The translations under genes and the position numbers were made by a program. A DNA stretch of 64,000 nt from Ancylobacter mangrovi (lineage in GTDB: Bacteria > Pseudomonadota > Alphaproteobacteria > Rhizobiales > Xanthobacteraceae), in NCBI RefSeq assembly GCF_024752355.1, contig NZ_JANTHZ010000001.1, positions 310,001 to 374,000 on the forward strand, written 5' to 3'. Positions 55,547-64,000 of the stretch are shown in pieces. The notes below the pieces were generated by a model. It searched no databases and was not told the DNA's origin. It saw nothing but the letters and a program-made list of their open reading frames with translations. Each line of letters starts with the position of its first letter. Within the stretch, counting starts at the first letter, position 1.

Positions 55547-56314
55547 ATGAACACTCCTGTCATCACCGACACCATGAACAAGGACTTCGTCCTCGCGGTT
55601 GAAGGGCTCACCGTCTCGTTCGACGGGTTCAAGGCGGTCAACGACCTCTCCTTCTACGTCGACGAGAACGAGATCCGCGTCATCATCGGCCCCAACGGGG
55701 CCGGCAAGACGACGGTGCTCGACCTCATCTGCGGCCGCACCAAGGCGACCACCGGGTCCATCAAGTTCAAGGACCAGGAGCTGACCCGGATGAAGGAGCA
55801 CGAGATCGTGCGCGCCGGGGTCGGGCGCAAGTTCCAGAACCCGTCGATCTACGAGGACCTCACCGTCTTCGAGAACCTCGAGATCTCCTATCCCAAGGGC
55901 CGCTCCGTGGTGGGCGCCCTCACCTTCCGCCGCGACGCGCCGGTGAAGGAGCGGGTGCAGGAGATCGCCGAGATGATCTTCCTCGCCGACCAGCTCGACC
56001 AGCGCGCCGAGTATCTCTCCCACGGCCAGAAGCAGTGGCTCGAGATCGGCATGCTGCTGATCCAGGACCCCGAGCTGCTGATGCTGGACGAGCCGGTCGC
56101 CGGCATGAGCGTGTCGGAGCGCAAGAAGACCGCCGAGCTCCTGCACACGATCATCAAGAACCGTTCGGTGATCGTGATCGAGCACGACATGAAGTTCGTC
56201 GAGGACATCGCCCACAAGGTCACGGTCCTGCACCAGGGCAAGATCCTGTCGGAAGGCCCGATGGCCAAGGTCCAGGCGGACCCGAAGGTCATCGAAGTCT
56301 ATCTCGGCCATTGA
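55547..56314 (+). CDS. urtD: Urea/amide ABC transporter ATP-binding protein UrtD
   Basis: 255 residues, LivG-type ATPase. Walker A GPNGAGKTT, Q-loop GRKFQNPSIYEDLTVFENLE, signature LSHGQKQWLEIGMLL (the HGQKQWLE form is characteristic of UrtD), Walker B LLMLDEPVAGMS and the H-loop VIVIEHDM. It energises UrtBC together with UrtE. Confidence 0.94.
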   Translation: MNTPVITDTMNKDFVLAVEGLTVSFDGFKAVNDLSFYVDENEIRVIIGPNGAGKTTVLDLICGRTKATTGSIKFKDQELTRMKEHEIVRAGVGRKFQNPSIYEDLTVFENLEISYPKGRSVVGALTFRRDAPVKERVQEIAEMIFLADQLDQRAEYLSHGQKQWLEIGMLLIQDPELLMLDEPVAGMSVSERKKTAELLHTIIKNRSVIVIEHDMKFVEDIAHKVTVLHQGKILSEGPMAKVQADPKVIEVYLGH

Positions 56315-56324
56315 GGGGCGGAAC

Positions 56325-57014
56325 ATGCTGAACGTCGAGAAACTTCACGTCTCCTACGGCGAGAGCGAGGTTCTCCACGGGCTCGACTTCAAGGTCGCGC
56401 CCAACGAGATCATCGCCATCATGGGCCGCAACGGCATGGGCAAGACCACGCTCATGAAATCGCTCATGGGCATCGTGCCGACCAAGAGCGGCGCGGTCTC
56501 GGTCGGCGAGACCGACATCACCCGGCTGAAGAGCTACGAGCGCGTCGCCAAGGGCATCGCCTACGTGCCGCAGGGCCGCATGATCTTCTCCACCATGACG
56601 GTGCAGGAGAACATCGAGACCGGGCTGATCCCGCGCGGCGAAAGCAAGGTGCCGACGGACATCTACGAGCTGTTCCCGGTGCTGCTGGAGATGAAGGGCC
56701 GGCGCGGGGGCAACCTCTCCGGCGGCCAGCAGCAGCAGCTCGCCATCGCCCGCGCGCTCGCCACCGCGCCCAAGGTGCTGCTGCTCGACGAGCCGACCGA
56801 GGGCATCCAGCCCTCGATCATCCGCGAGATGGCCCGCACGCTGAAGCGCATCCGCGACGAGCGCGGCCTGTCCATCATCGTCTCCGAGCAGGTGCTCTCC
56901 TTCGCCCTCGACATCGCCGACCGGGTGCTCGTCATCGAGAACGGCGAGATCGTCCACGAGAACGAGCGCTCCGAGGTCGACGAGGCCGCGGTCGCCCGCT
57001 TCCTGTCCGTCTGA
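56325..57014 (+). CDS. urtE: Urea/amide ABC transporter ATP-binding protein UrtE
   Basis: 229 residues, LivF-type ATPase. Walker A GRNGMGKTT, then KSLMGIVPTKSGAV, YVPQGRMIFSTMTVQENIETGL, signature LSGGQQQQLAIARAL and Walker B LLLLDEPTEGIQPSII. QGRMIFSTMTV and EGIQPSII are typical of UrtE. Last transporter gene; formamidase follows 74 bp later. Confidence 0.94.
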   Translation: MLNVEKLHVSYGESEVLHGLDFKVAPNEIIAIMGRNGMGKTTLMKSLMGIVPTKSGAVSVGETDITRLKSYERVAKGIAYVPQGRMIFSTMTVQENIETGLIPRGESKVPTDIYELFPVLLEMKGRRGGNLSGGQQQQLAIARALATAPKVLLLDEPTEGIQPSIIREMARTLKRIRDERGLSIIVSEQVLSFALDIADRVLVIENGEIVHENERSEVDEAAVARFLSV

Positions 57015-57088
57015 CGTACCGGCGGCCGGGCCGACCCGCGGCCGCCACCCAGTATTTCGCATGCAGCCCAAGGGGAACGGAGTGTGCC

Positions 57089-58324
57089 ATGCCTGAAACT
57101 TTGATCTCGGTCGATCTGTCCAAGCCGGCCACGGAGAACGAATATCTGCACAATCGCTGGCACCCGGACATTCCGATCGCCACCTGGGTCGAGCCCGGTG
57201 CCGACTTCATCGTCGAGACCGTCGACTGGACCGGCGGCGCCATCGCCAACAATGACAGCGCCGACGACATCCGCGACGTCGACCTGTCGACCGTGCACTA
57301 TCTGTCCGGCCCGATCGGCATCAAAGGCGCGGCGCCGGGCGACCTGCTCGTCGTCGACATCCTCGACGCGGGCACGCTCAAGGGCCACGAATGGGGCTTC
57401 AACGGCTTCTTCTCGAAGAAGAACGGCGGCGGCTTCCTCACCGATCACTTCCCGCTCGCCCAGAAGTCGATCTGGCACTATGAGGGCATGTTCACCCGCT
57501 CGCGGCATGTGCCGGGCGTCGGCTTCGCCGGCCTCATCCATCCCGGCCTGATCGGCACCCTGCCCTCGCAGAGCCTGCTCGACACCTGGAACGCGCGCGA
57601 GCAGGCGCTGATCGACACCAACCCGACCCGCGTGCCCCCGCTCGCCAACCCGCCCGCGCCCAAGACCGCGCATCTGGGCAAGCTCGGCAAGGGCGACGCC
57701 TGGGACAAGGTGGCCTCGGAAGGCGCGCGCACCGTGCCGCCGCGCGAGCATGGCGGCAATTGCGACATCAAGGACCTGTCGCGCGGCTCGAAGATCTACT
57801 TCCCCGTCTATGTCGACGGCGCCGGCCTCTCCATGGGCGACATGCACTTCTCCCAGGGCGACGGCGAGATCACCTTCTGCGGCGCGATCGAGATGTTCGG
57901 CGCGTGGCTGCACATCAAGGTCGACCTGATCAAGAACGGCATGGCGATGTACGGGATCAAGAACCCGATCTTCAAGCCGTCGCCAATCACGCCGAACTAC
58001 AAGGACTACCTGATCTTCGAAGGCATCTCGGTCGACGAGAGCGGCACGCAGCACTATCTCGACGCCAACGTCGCCTACCGCCAGGCCTGCCTCAACGCGA
58101 TCGAGTACCTGACCAAGTTCGGCTACTCGCCCGCGCAGGCGCACTCGATCCTCGGCGTCGCGCCGGTGCAGGGGCATTTCTCGGGCGTCGTCGACATCCC
58201 GAACTCCTGCGCCACGCTGTGGCTGCCGACCGAGATCTTCGACTTCGACATCAAGCCTTCGGCTGCCGGCCCGACCAAGTTCATCGACGGTTCGGTCGAC
58301 ATGCCGATCTCGCCGGACCTGTGA
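57089..58324 (+). CDS. fmdA: Formamidase
   Basis: 411 residues, acetamidase/formamidase family, matching FmdA of Methylophilus in length and layout. It hydrolyses formamide to formate and ammonia. Recognisable segments: YLHNRWHPDIPIATWVEPG near the N-terminus, GPIGIKGAAPGDLLVVDILD, RTVPPREHGGNCDIKDLSRGSKIYFPVYV (metal and substrate region) and LSMGDMHFSQGDGEITFCGAIE. Its place after the importer indicates that imported amide is broken down at once in the cytoplasm for nitrogen. Confidence 0.94.
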   Translation: MPETLISVDLSKPATENEYLHNRWHPDIPIATWVEPGADFIVETVDWTGGAIANNDSADDIRDVDLSTVHYLSGPIGIKGAAPGDLLVVDILDAGTLKGHEWGFNGFFSKKNGGGFLTDHFPLAQKSIWHYEGMFTRSRHVPGVGFAGLIHPGLIGTLPSQSLLDTWNAREQALIDTNPTRVPPLANPPAPKTAHLGKLGKGDAWDKVASEGARTVPPREHGGNCDIKDLSRGSKIYFPVYVDGAGLSMGDMHFSQGDGEITFCGAIEMFGAWLHIKVDLIKNGMAMYGIKNPIFKPSPITPNYKDYLIFEGISVDESGTQHYLDANVAYRQACLNAIEYLTKFGYSPAQAHSILGVAPVQGHFSGVVDIPNSCATLWLPTEIFDFDIKPSAAGPTKFIDGSVDMPISPDL

Positions 58325-58487
58325 CCCCCGCTTGGGTCCGGCAATGGGGCGGTGCCCGGCATCGCCCCATCCTGTCCGGCAGGGCCGTGGCGAGACCATG
58401 CTCGCCATCCCTGCCGTAAGCCATCGGTCGGCGGTGCCCGTCACCGCCTTCCCTTCTGGAACGAGGAAACGCCCAAGGAACCGGCCG

Positions 58488-58853
58488 ATGCCCGTCTACG
58501 AATATCTTTGCGACGAATGCGGCGACTTCACCACGCTGCGCCCGATGAGCGAGTATCAGGCCCCGCAACCCTGCCCCGACTGCGGCGCCATGGCGCCGCG
58601 GGTCATGCTCACCGCGCCCCACTTCTCGTCCGTCTCGCGCGCGAGCCTCGTTGCCCACGCCACCAACGAGCAGGCCCGCCACGAACCGATGAGCGTCGAC
58701 GGCTACAAGGCGAAGCAGGAGCGCGCCCGTCACGGCTCCGGCTGCTCGTGCTGCTCCGGCATGAAGAGCCGCAGCAAGAAGTCGAAGACCGCGACCAGCC
58801 CGAACGGCGCCAAGAGTTTCCCCTCGGCCCGCCCGTGGATGATCAGCCACTGA
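58488..58853 (+). CDS. fmdB: FmdB-type zinc-ribbon protein
   Basis: 121 residues from the ATG at 58488. The N-terminal zinc ribbon is MPVYEYLCDECGDFTTL...PQPCPDCG, with two CxxC pairs as in FmdB. A second cysteine group, SGCSCCSG, lies near residue 86. The rest is basic and Ser/Lys-rich. FmdB is described as a putative regulatory protein of the formamidase system. It lies 163 bp after fmdA and is convergent with the gamma-glutamyltransferase gene. Confidence 0.9.
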   Translation: MPVYEYLCDECGDFTTLRPMSEYQAPQPCPDCGAMAPRVMLTAPHFSSVSRASLVAHATNEQARHEPMSVDGYKAKQERARHGSGCSCCSGMKSRSKKSKTATSPNGAKSFPSARPWMISH

Positions 58854-58880
58854 GGCGGCTGTAGGCGCCAAGCCGCCTCA
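58851..58880. terminator. Hairpin shared by convergent fmdB and ggt ends
   Basis: A nine-base perfect stem (TGAGGCGGC at 58851-58859 with GCCGCCTCA at 58872-58880) that includes both stop codons. There is no T-run on either side, so it may act only as a transcript-end stabiliser or Rho-related stop. Confidence 0.4.
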
Positions 58881-60656
58881 CTCGCCGATCGCCACCCCCT
58901 CGCGGCGCGGATCGGCCGCGCCGGTCAGCCCGTCCGGGCCGATCTCGACCGCCTGCACGCCCGAGGTCATCGGCATCGCACGCACCTCGAAGCCGAGCCC
59001 GCGCAGGGCCGGCTCCAGCGCCTGCGCGCCACTTCCCTCCTCGATCTCGACCGCATTGAATCGCGCCAGCACGTTCGGCGCCGCGATCGCCTCGGCGATC
59101 GGCATGCCCCAGTCGAAGCGGGCGATCAGCGTCTTCGCCACATAGCCGATGATCTGGCTGCCGCCGGGCGAGCCGAGCGCGAGCAGCGGCTTGCCGTCCT
59201 TCAGCACGATGGTCGGCGACATGGAGGAGCGCGGCCGCTTGCCGGGCTCGACCCGGTTCGCCACCGGCACGCCGTCCTTCTGCGAGCGGAAGGAGAAGTC
59301 GGTCAGCTCATTGTTGAGCAGGAAGCCGCCCACCATCAGCCGCGAGCCGAACCCCGCCTCGATGGTGGAGGTCATCGAGACGACATTGCCCTCGGCGTCG
59401 ACGATGGTGATCTGCGTGGTGCAGGGCAGCTCCGGCGCATTGCCGTCGGCCCGGGCCGGCGCGGCCATGGCGTGGTCCCATGTCGGCGTGCCGGGCGCCA
59501 CCTCCGGCAGGGCGTCGTCGCCGGCGAGGAGGCGGGCGCGCGCAGCGAGATAGTCGCGCGCCAGCAGGCCGCGGGTTGGCATCGGCACATAGTCCTCGTC
59601 GGCCATGTAGCGTTCGCGGTCGGCGAAGGCGAGGCGCGAGGCGTCGGCGATCAGACGCCACGCCTCCGGCGATTGCGGGCCGAGCGCCGTGAGGTCGTAG
59701 GCGTCCAGCATGCCGAGGATCTGGCCGATGGTGAGCGCACCCGAGCTCGGCGGCCCCATGCCGCAGACCTCGAGCCCGCGATAGCTGCCACACACCGGCG
59801 TGCGCTCCTTCACCCGGTAGTCGCGCAAATCCTCGGTCGCGAGCAGGCCGGGATTGGCCGCCTCATGCACCTTGCGCACGATCTCGCCCGCCAGCGGGCC
59901 GCGATAGAAGGCATCCGCACCGCCTTCGCTCAACGCCTGCAGGGTCCGGGCATAGGCCGGATTGCGCAGAACCGTGCCGGCCTTGAGCGGCGCACCGTCG
60001 GCGTCGAGGAAATAGGCCCGCGCCGCGCCGTCGCGCTTCAGCGTCTCGACGTCGCCCGCGATCAGCTCCTCGAGCCGCGGCGAGACGGCGAAGCCCTCCT
60101 GCGCCAGGCGGATCGCCGGGCGGAACAGCCGCGACCAGGCGAGCCGGCCATAGCGGCGATGCACGGTCTCGAGCAGGCGCGGCGTGCCGGGGGTGCCGAC
60201 CGAACGCCCGCCGATCACCGCGTCCATGAAGGCGAGCGGCGCGCCGGCGGCGTCCTGGAACAGGGTCGGCGTCGCCGCGCGCGGGGCGGTCTCGCGCCCG
60301 TCGAAGGTGGTGAGGCGGCTCTGCTCCGCGTCCCAGTAGACGAGGAAGGCCCCGCCCCCGAGGCCGGAGGACTGCGGCTCGACCAGCCCCAGCACGAGCT
60401 GGGTGGCCACCAGCGCGTCGATGGCGCTGCCGCCCTCGCGCAGCACCTGCGCGCCCGCCTCGGCGGCGAGCGGGTTGGCCGCGGTCACCATCCAGTGTTT
60501 CCCGGTGGCCGATTTCGCGCCGGCGATGCGCGCGCTCGCCGCCTCGGGCGGCCGGGTATCGGAGCTCTGCTGGGCCTGAAGCGGGCCGGCGAGAACCACC
60601 AGCGCCACCAGCATCCCGCAACCGAGCCATCCACCTCGCTGCCAAGCTCGCCGCAT
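58878..60656 (-). CDS. ggt: Periplasmic gamma-glutamyltransferase
   Basis: 592 residues from the ATG at 60656, which has GAGG seven bases upstream. A signal peptide covers about residues 1-28 (GGWLGCGMLVALVVLAGPLQAQ). The proenzyme cleaves itself before the conserved Thr pair; here PELPCTTQITIVDAEGN places the nucleophile at T413. FDGRETAP includes the arginine that binds the gamma-glutamyl carboxylate. VASxTSTIE-like VVSMTSTIEAGFGSRLM and GSPGGSQIIGYV also fit. It cleaves glutathione and other gamma-glutamyl compounds. There is no obvious operon partner. Confidence 0.93.
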   Translation of the reverse strand: MRRAWQRGGWLGCGMLVALVVLAGPLQAQQSSDTRPPEAASARIAGAKSATGKHWMVTAANPLAAEAGAQVLREGGSAIDALVATQLVLGLVEPQSSGLGGGAFLVYWDAEQSRLTTFDGRETAPRAATPTLFQDAAGAPLAFMDAVIGGRSVGTPGTPRLLETVHRRYGRLAWSRLFRPAIRLAQEGFAVSPRLEELIAGDVETLKRDGAARAYFLDADGAPLKAGTVLRNPAYARTLQALSEGGADAFYRGPLAGEIVRKVHEAANPGLLATEDLRDYRVKERTPVCGSYRGLEVCGMGPPSSGALTIGQILGMLDAYDLTALGPQSPEAWRLIADASRLAFADRERYMADEDYVPMPTRGLLARDYLAARARLLAGDDALPEVAPGTPTWDHAMAAPARADGNAPELPCTTQITIVDAEGNVVSMTSTIEAGFGSRLMVGGFLLNNELTDFSFRSQKDGVPVANRVEPGKRPRSSMSPTIVLKDGKPLLALGSPGGSQIIGYVAKTLIARFDWGMPIAEAIAAPNVLARFNAVEIEEGSGAQALEPALRGLGFEVRAMPMTSGVQAVEIGPDGLTGAADPRREGVAIGE

Positions 60657-60809
60657 CACCTGCCCTCTTTTCGCGCATGCACAAAGATGATTGCTCACCG
60701 TAACGCGATGTGAAGGGGAAATCCGCATCGCGCTGGCCGGGGGGAAGTGACGACCCGGCGAATCGGGTTAAGCTTCAAGGGTCGTCAACAATTGAAAGGA
60801 GGTGATCCA

Positions 60810-60887
60810 GTGTCTGATCGTCTTGATCTGCGGTCGTCGGTGAACGTGACCTGGACGCTTGCCTCTTGTGAGGTCCGTGCCGCGTGA
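60810..60887 (+). CDS. Possible 25-residue small protein with extreme Shine-Dalgarno sequence
   Basis: A GTG-started frame encodes VSDRLDLRSSVNVTWTLASCEVRAA (given here in two parts: VSDRLDLRSSVN and VTWTLASCEVRAA). Just before it, GAAAGGAGGTGATCCAG (60794-60810) is complementary over 17 bases to the 3' tail of alphaproteobacterial 16S rRNA as generally known (CTGGATCACCTCCTTTC). The GGAGG core is seven bases from the GTG. A good terminator follows 59 bp after the stop. The unit looks like an independent short transcript. The protein resembles no family I know; it could also be a leader or a non-coding RNA. Confidence 0.5.
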   Translation: MSDRLDLRSSVNVTWTLASCEVRAA

Positions 60888-60946
60888 AGCGACATTTCGC
60901 GCCGCCTGATCGGCGCTCACCGGGCCGGACCGCGGTCTGACATGGG

Positions 60947-60981
60947 AAGGGCTGCTCGCAAGGGCAGCCCTTCTTTCTTGG
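60947..60981 (+). terminator. Rho-independent terminator after the small ORF
   Basis: Perfect nine-base stem AAGGGCTGC (60947-60955) with GCAGCCCTT (60964-60972), eight-base loop, followed by CTTTCTTGG. It closes a transcript beginning upstream of the 25-codon frame and lies about 60 bp before the YaiI-family gene, which therefore needs its own promoter or read-through. Confidence 0.78.
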
Positions 60982-61039
60982 CCTCCGATTTCCTGATTTC
61001 CGATATCTCCGCCTGCCGACCGAGGAACTGCGCGAAAAC

Positions 61040-61513
61040 GTGGCGAAACCGATCTTCATCTATATCGACGCCGACGCCTGCCCGGTGAAGGACGAGACCT
61101 ACCGCGTCGCCGCGCGGCATCGCATCAAGGTGTTCCTGGTCGCCAACAGCTACATCGCCGTTCCCCGCGACGTGGAGGTGGAGCGCGTCGTCGTTCCCTC
61201 CGGGCTCGACGTGGCCGATGACTGGATCGCCGAGCGGGTGGAGGAAGGCGATCTCGTCGTCACGGCCGACGTGCCGCTCGCCGCGCGGGTGGTGGCCAAG
61301 GGCGCGGAAGCCATCGGGCCGACCGGAAAGCCCTTCACCACCGCCTCCATCGGCATGCAGCTCGCCACCCGCAACCTGATGCAGGACCTGCGCGAGGCGG
61401 GCGAGATCACCCGCGGGCCCCGCCCCTTTTCGCCGCGCGACCGCTCGGAATTTCTGCAGGCGCTCGACCGTGCCGTAAATCGGCTGAAACGAAAGGGCTT
61501 CCTGGCGGGTTGA
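61040..61513 (+). CDS. YaiI/YqxD family protein (UPF0178, DUF188)
   Basis: 157 residues, GTG start at 61040. The N-terminal [22 protein letters not shown] and the later [16 protein letters not shown] are the family signature; the aspartates resemble the acidic site of PIN-like or NYN-type nuclease folds. C-terminal segments [29 protein letters not shown] and [17 protein letters not shown] are also conserved. Cytoplasmic; function not established. Confidence 0.9.
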   Translation: MAKPIFIYIDADACPVKDETYRVAARHRIKVFLVANSYIAVPRDVEVERVVVPSGLDVADDWIAERVEEGDLVVTADVPLAARVVAKGAEAIGPTGKPFTTASIGMQLATRNLMQDLREAGEITRGPRPFSPRDRSEFLQALDRAVNRLKRKGFLAG

Positions 61514-61545
61514 AGAGCTGACATTCGCCGCCGAAGGAGATGCCA

Positions 61546-62292
61546 ATGCTGCAGGCCTGCCTCAATGGCTCGCGCACGCGGGATTTTCACCGCCTCACGC
61601 CGCTGAGCGCCGCCGACCTTGCCGCCGACGCAGTGGCCGCGCTCGCCGCCGGCGCCAGCGAGCTCCACATCCATGTGCGCGGCGCGGACGGCGCCGAGAC
61701 GCTCGCCCCCGATATGGTCGCGCAGGTGCTGGACGAGGTCCGCGCCCGCGTCCCGGGAACGCCGATCGGCCTGTCGACCCATGGACGCATCGCCCCCGGC
61801 GCGGAGCGGCTCGATGCCGTGGCGCACTGGAGCGTGCTGCCGGACTACGTCTCGGTGAACCTGATCGAGCCCGAGGCGCCGGAGATGATCCGCCTCGCCC
61901 TGTCGCGCGGCATCGGGGTCGAGGCCGGGCTCTGGTCGGCCGACGACGCCGAGCGCTTCGTCGCGCTGCCGGAAGCGCGGCAGGTGCTGCGCATCCTCAT
62001 CGAGATCAACGAGCAGGACGAGGCCGAGGGGCTGGCGGCGGCGGCCGCGATCCGCAAGGTGCTGGCCCGCGCCAGCCTCGACGTGCCCGCGCTCCAGCAT
62101 GGGCTCGATGCGACGATGTGGCCGCTCTACCGCGACGCGCTGATGCGCGGCATGGACGGGCGCATCGGGCTGGAGGACGGCAAGCTGCTGCCCTCCGGCG
62201 AGGAGGCCGAGGACAACGCCGCCCTCATCAAGGCGGCGCTGGAGATCGCCCGCGTGCCGCCCAATCCGGTCGCGGCGACCGGCACCGGCTGA
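61546..62292 (+). CDS. BKACE-family beta-keto acid cleavage enzyme (DUF849)
   Basis: 248 residues. AAGGAG is correctly spaced for the ATG at 61546, not for the one at 61540. The family's metal-binding HxHxR is present as LHIHVRG (about residues 42-48), followed by DYVSVNLIEPEAPEM and GLEDGKLLPSGE near the C-terminus. BKACE enzymes condense a beta-keto acid with acetyl-CoA to give acetoacetate and a CoA ester. This one is shorter than typical members (about 270-310 residues), lacking some loop regions, and sits in no clear catabolic operon, so the substrate is open. Confidence 0.83.
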   Translation: MLQACLNGSRTRDFHRLTPLSAADLAADAVAALAAGASELHIHVRGADGAETLAPDMVAQVLDEVRARVPGTPIGLSTHGRIAPGAERLDAVAHWSVLPDYVSVNLIEPEAPEMIRLALSRGIGVEAGLWSADDAERFVALPEARQVLRILIEINEQDEAEGLAAAAAIRKVLARASLDVPALQHGLDATMWPLYRDALMRGMDGRIGLEDGKLLPSGEEAEDNAALIKAALEIARVPPNPVAATGTG

Positions 62293-62295
62293 GCC

Positions 62296-64000
62296 TCACC
62301 CCGAGTTCCGCAGGCCCGCCGAGATGCCGTTGATGGTGATCTGGATGCCTTGGAGCACCTTCTCGTCGGTGTCGTTGGCGCGGTACTTCCTCAGGAGTCC
62401 GACCTGCACGTGGTTCAGCGGGTCGATATAGGGGAAGCGGGCGCGGATCGAGCGGTCGAGCAGCGGGTTGGAGCCGAGCAGCCGGGGCTGTTCGGAAATC
62501 GACAGCAGCGCGTCGATCGCCGCCTGATGCTCGGTGCGGATACGCCCGAAGATGCTCTCGCGCAGCTCCACGTCCTCGACCAGCTGCGCGTAGCGCGAGG
62601 CGATGGCGATGGAGCTCTTGGAAAGCACCATGTCCATGTTGGAGAGCTGGGTGCGGAAGAACGGCCACTCCCGGTACATCTCCTGCAGCAGGCCGAGCCC
62701 GTCCGGGTGCAGCTCCAGCCACTGGCGCACCGCGGTGCCGAAGCCGTACCAGCCCGGCAGCATGAGCCGGCACTGCGCCCAGGAGAACACCCAGGGAATG
62801 GCACGCAGATCCTCGATCCGCCGCGTCTTCTTGCGCGAGGCCGGACGCGAGCCGATGTTCAGCGTCGCGATCTCGTTGATGACGGTGGATTCCCAGAAAT
62901 AATCCTCGAAGCGCGGGGTCTCGTAGACCAGCGCGCGATAGGCCCGGAACGCCGCCTCCGACAGGTCCTCCATCACGGTGAGATATTCGTCACGCGGCGC
63001 CTTGGCGTCTCCCGAGAGCAGCGTCGCCTCCAGCGTCGCGGCGGTGAGGATCTCGAGATTGCCGCGCCCGACCGCCGGGTTCGAATATTTGGAGGAGATG
63101 ATCTCGCCCTGCTCGGTGATGCGGATCTGCCCCTGCACCGCCCCGCCCGGCTGGGCGAGGATGGCGTCGTAGCTCGGCCCGCCGCCGCGGCCGACCGAGC
63201 CGCCCCGGCCGTGAAACAGGCGCAGCCGCACGCCGTGGCGCCTGAACACCTCGATCAGCTCGATCTCAGCCTTGTAGAGCTCCCAGCCGGAGGTGACGAA
63301 GCCGCCATCCTTGTTGCTGTCGGAATAGCCGAGCATCACCTCCTGCACGCCGCCGCGGCTGTCCACCAGCCGGCGATATTCCGGCAGGCGGAACATCTGC
63401 TCCATCACCTTCGGCGCGTTGCGCAGATCCTCGATGGTCTCGAACAGCGGCACGATGTGCATCGCCGAGGTGCCCGCCGGGTCGACCAGGCCGACCTCCT
63501 TCAGCAGCAGGGCGAGCTCCAGCATGTCGGAGACGCCTTCCGCCTTGGAGATGATGGCGGTCTGCATCGCCTCGGACCCGTAGATCCGGTGGATGCGGGC
63601 GCAGGTGCGCAGCATCTCCAATTCGCCCTCGGTCTCGTCCGAATAGTCGATGAAGGGCGAGGTCAGCGGGCGCGCCGTGGTCAGCTCGCGCAGCAGCAGC
63701 GCGACGCGCGTGCCCTCGGGCAGCGCCTTGTAGTTGGTGCCCGGCGAGGCGACCTCGAACAGCTCGGTCACGCAGCGCTCATGCACGTCGGAGTTCTGGC
63801 GCGAATCGAGGATGGCGAGATGGAAGCCGAAGCAGTCCACCGCCCGGCGCAGCGCCCTCAGCTTGCCGCGCGCGACGGCGGCCGAGCCGTGCGCCTTGAG
63901 CGAACGGTCGAGCACGTCGAGGTCGGCGCGCAGCTCCGCCGCCGAACCATAGGGGGCGGCGTCCGGCTTCTCGGTGACGCCGGCGAGGTCGGCCACCTCG
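62296..64000 (-). CDS. ppc: Phosphoenolpyruvate carboxylase, C-terminal part (runs off window)
   Basis: 568 codons are present, open to the right edge, so the N-terminal ~350-400 residues lie outside. It carboxylates PEP to oxaloacetate to refill the TCA cycle. Diagnostic motifs: [33 protein letters not shown] (the glycine-rich PEP/bicarbonate loop), [13 protein letters not shown], and the C-terminal [13 protein letters not shown], where the family normally ends in NTG. The gene is convergent with the BKACE gene, 3 bp apart. Confidence 0.95.
   Translation of the reverse strand, partial: EVADLAGVTEKPDAAPYGSAAELRADLDVLDRSLKAHGSAAVARGKLRALRRAVDCFGFHLAILDSRQNSDVHERCVTELFEVASPGTNYKALPEGTRVALLLRELTTARPLTSPFIDYSDETEGELEMLRTCARIHRIYGSEAMQTAIISKAEGVSDMLELALLLKEVGLVDPAGTSAMHIVPLFETIEDLRNAPKVMEQMFRLPEYRRLVDSRGGVQEVMLGYSDSNKDGGFVTSGWELYKAEIELIEVFRRHGVRLRLFHGRGGSVGRGGGPSYDAILAQPGGAVQGQIRITEQGEIISSKYSNPAVGRGNLEILTAATLEATLLSGDAKAPRDEYLTVMEDLSEAAFRAYRALVYETPRFEDYFWESTVINEIATLNIGSRPASRKKTRRIEDLRAIPWVFSWAQCRLMLPGWYGFGTAVRQWLELHPDGLGLLQEMYREWPFFRTQLSNMDMVLSKSSIAIASRYAQLVEDVELRESIFGRIRTEHQAAIDALLSISEQPRLLGSNPLLDRSIRARFPYIDPLNHVQVGLLRKYRANDTDEKVLQGIQITINGISAGLRNSG

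Noticed and set aside
60794-60810. A possible antisense fragment of a 16S rRNA gene
   Set aside because: The match is only the 17-base anti-Shine-Dalgarno complement; neighbouring bases do not continue into rRNA sequence. A ribosome site is the simpler reading.

Overview
The window is about 64 kb of high-GC DNA with dense, mostly short-spaced genes. It looks like an alphaproteobacterium of the Rhizobiales (Hyphomicrobiales), possibly Xanthobacteraceae. The grounds are gene content and style: many ABC and TRAP uptake systems, GntR, GlxA and AcoR regulators, a Urt/Fmd amide locus, a fused MrpAB antiporter, and a tRNA-Ile2 of alphaproteobacterial type. The genus is inference; no rRNA gene is present. 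Most of the window looks like ordinary chromosome. I found no insertion sequence, CRISPR array or phage module.

Layout. 1-3.7 kb: iron-uptake set with a partial PKHD hydroxylase, a TonB-dependent siderophore receptor and a divergent Sel1-repeat protein. 3.9-7.5 kb: an exported Gly/Ser-rich protein, a small membrane protein, a diacylglycerol-kinase-like lipid kinase and a SIMPL protein. 7.7-9.8 kb: tRNA-Ile2, a decayed Mrr-type restriction gene and two DUF202 membrane proteins. 9.9-16.7 kb: a tightly overlapped operon (sulfatase, TRAP transporter, two-subunit aconitase X) facing a GntR regulator across a palindromic operator. 16.8-23.6 kb: an RND multidrug efflux operon (adaptor, pump, outer-membrane factor) with a divergent TetR repressor. 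23.6-29.6 kb: a GlxA-type regulator facing a PotDABC-like ABC importer that ends in a proline-racemase-family enzyme lacking its second catalytic cysteine. 29.8-35.2 kb: ilvD, a coiled-coil methyltransferase and a UvrD-like helicase. 35.3-39.4 kb: aldehyde dehydrogenase and DUF779, driven from a clear sigma-54 promoter and facing an AcoR-type activator. 39.5-46.4 kb: a small hydrophilic protein, a complete Mrp Na+/H+ antiporter operon, a small XRE regulator and a three-copy degenerate tandem repeat.

46.7-58.9 kb is a nitrogen-scavenging locus. It holds a LuxR-type response regulator and a hybrid histidine kinase whose N-terminus is an NCS1-type nucleobase/allantoin transporter joined through a nine-cysteine cluster. 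Next come a UrtABCDE amide/urea importer, formamidase FmdA and the zinc-ribbon protein FmdB. The likely logic is that the transporter-like sensor perceives an amide or nucleobase nitrogen source, the regulator activates the importer, and FmdA hydrolyses formamide to formate and ammonium. 58.9-64 kb: gamma-glutamyltransferase, a 25-codon ORF with an exceptionally long Shine-Dalgarno match, a YaiI-family protein, a BKACE-family enzyme, and the C-terminal part of PEP carboxylase running off the window.

The observations most worth follow-up are the transporter-kinase sensor, the sulfatase/TRAP/aconitase X operon, the Cys/Gly proline-racemase homologue, the small ORF with a 17-nt anti-Shine-Dalgarno complement, and the tandem repeats that extend out of the XRE gene.
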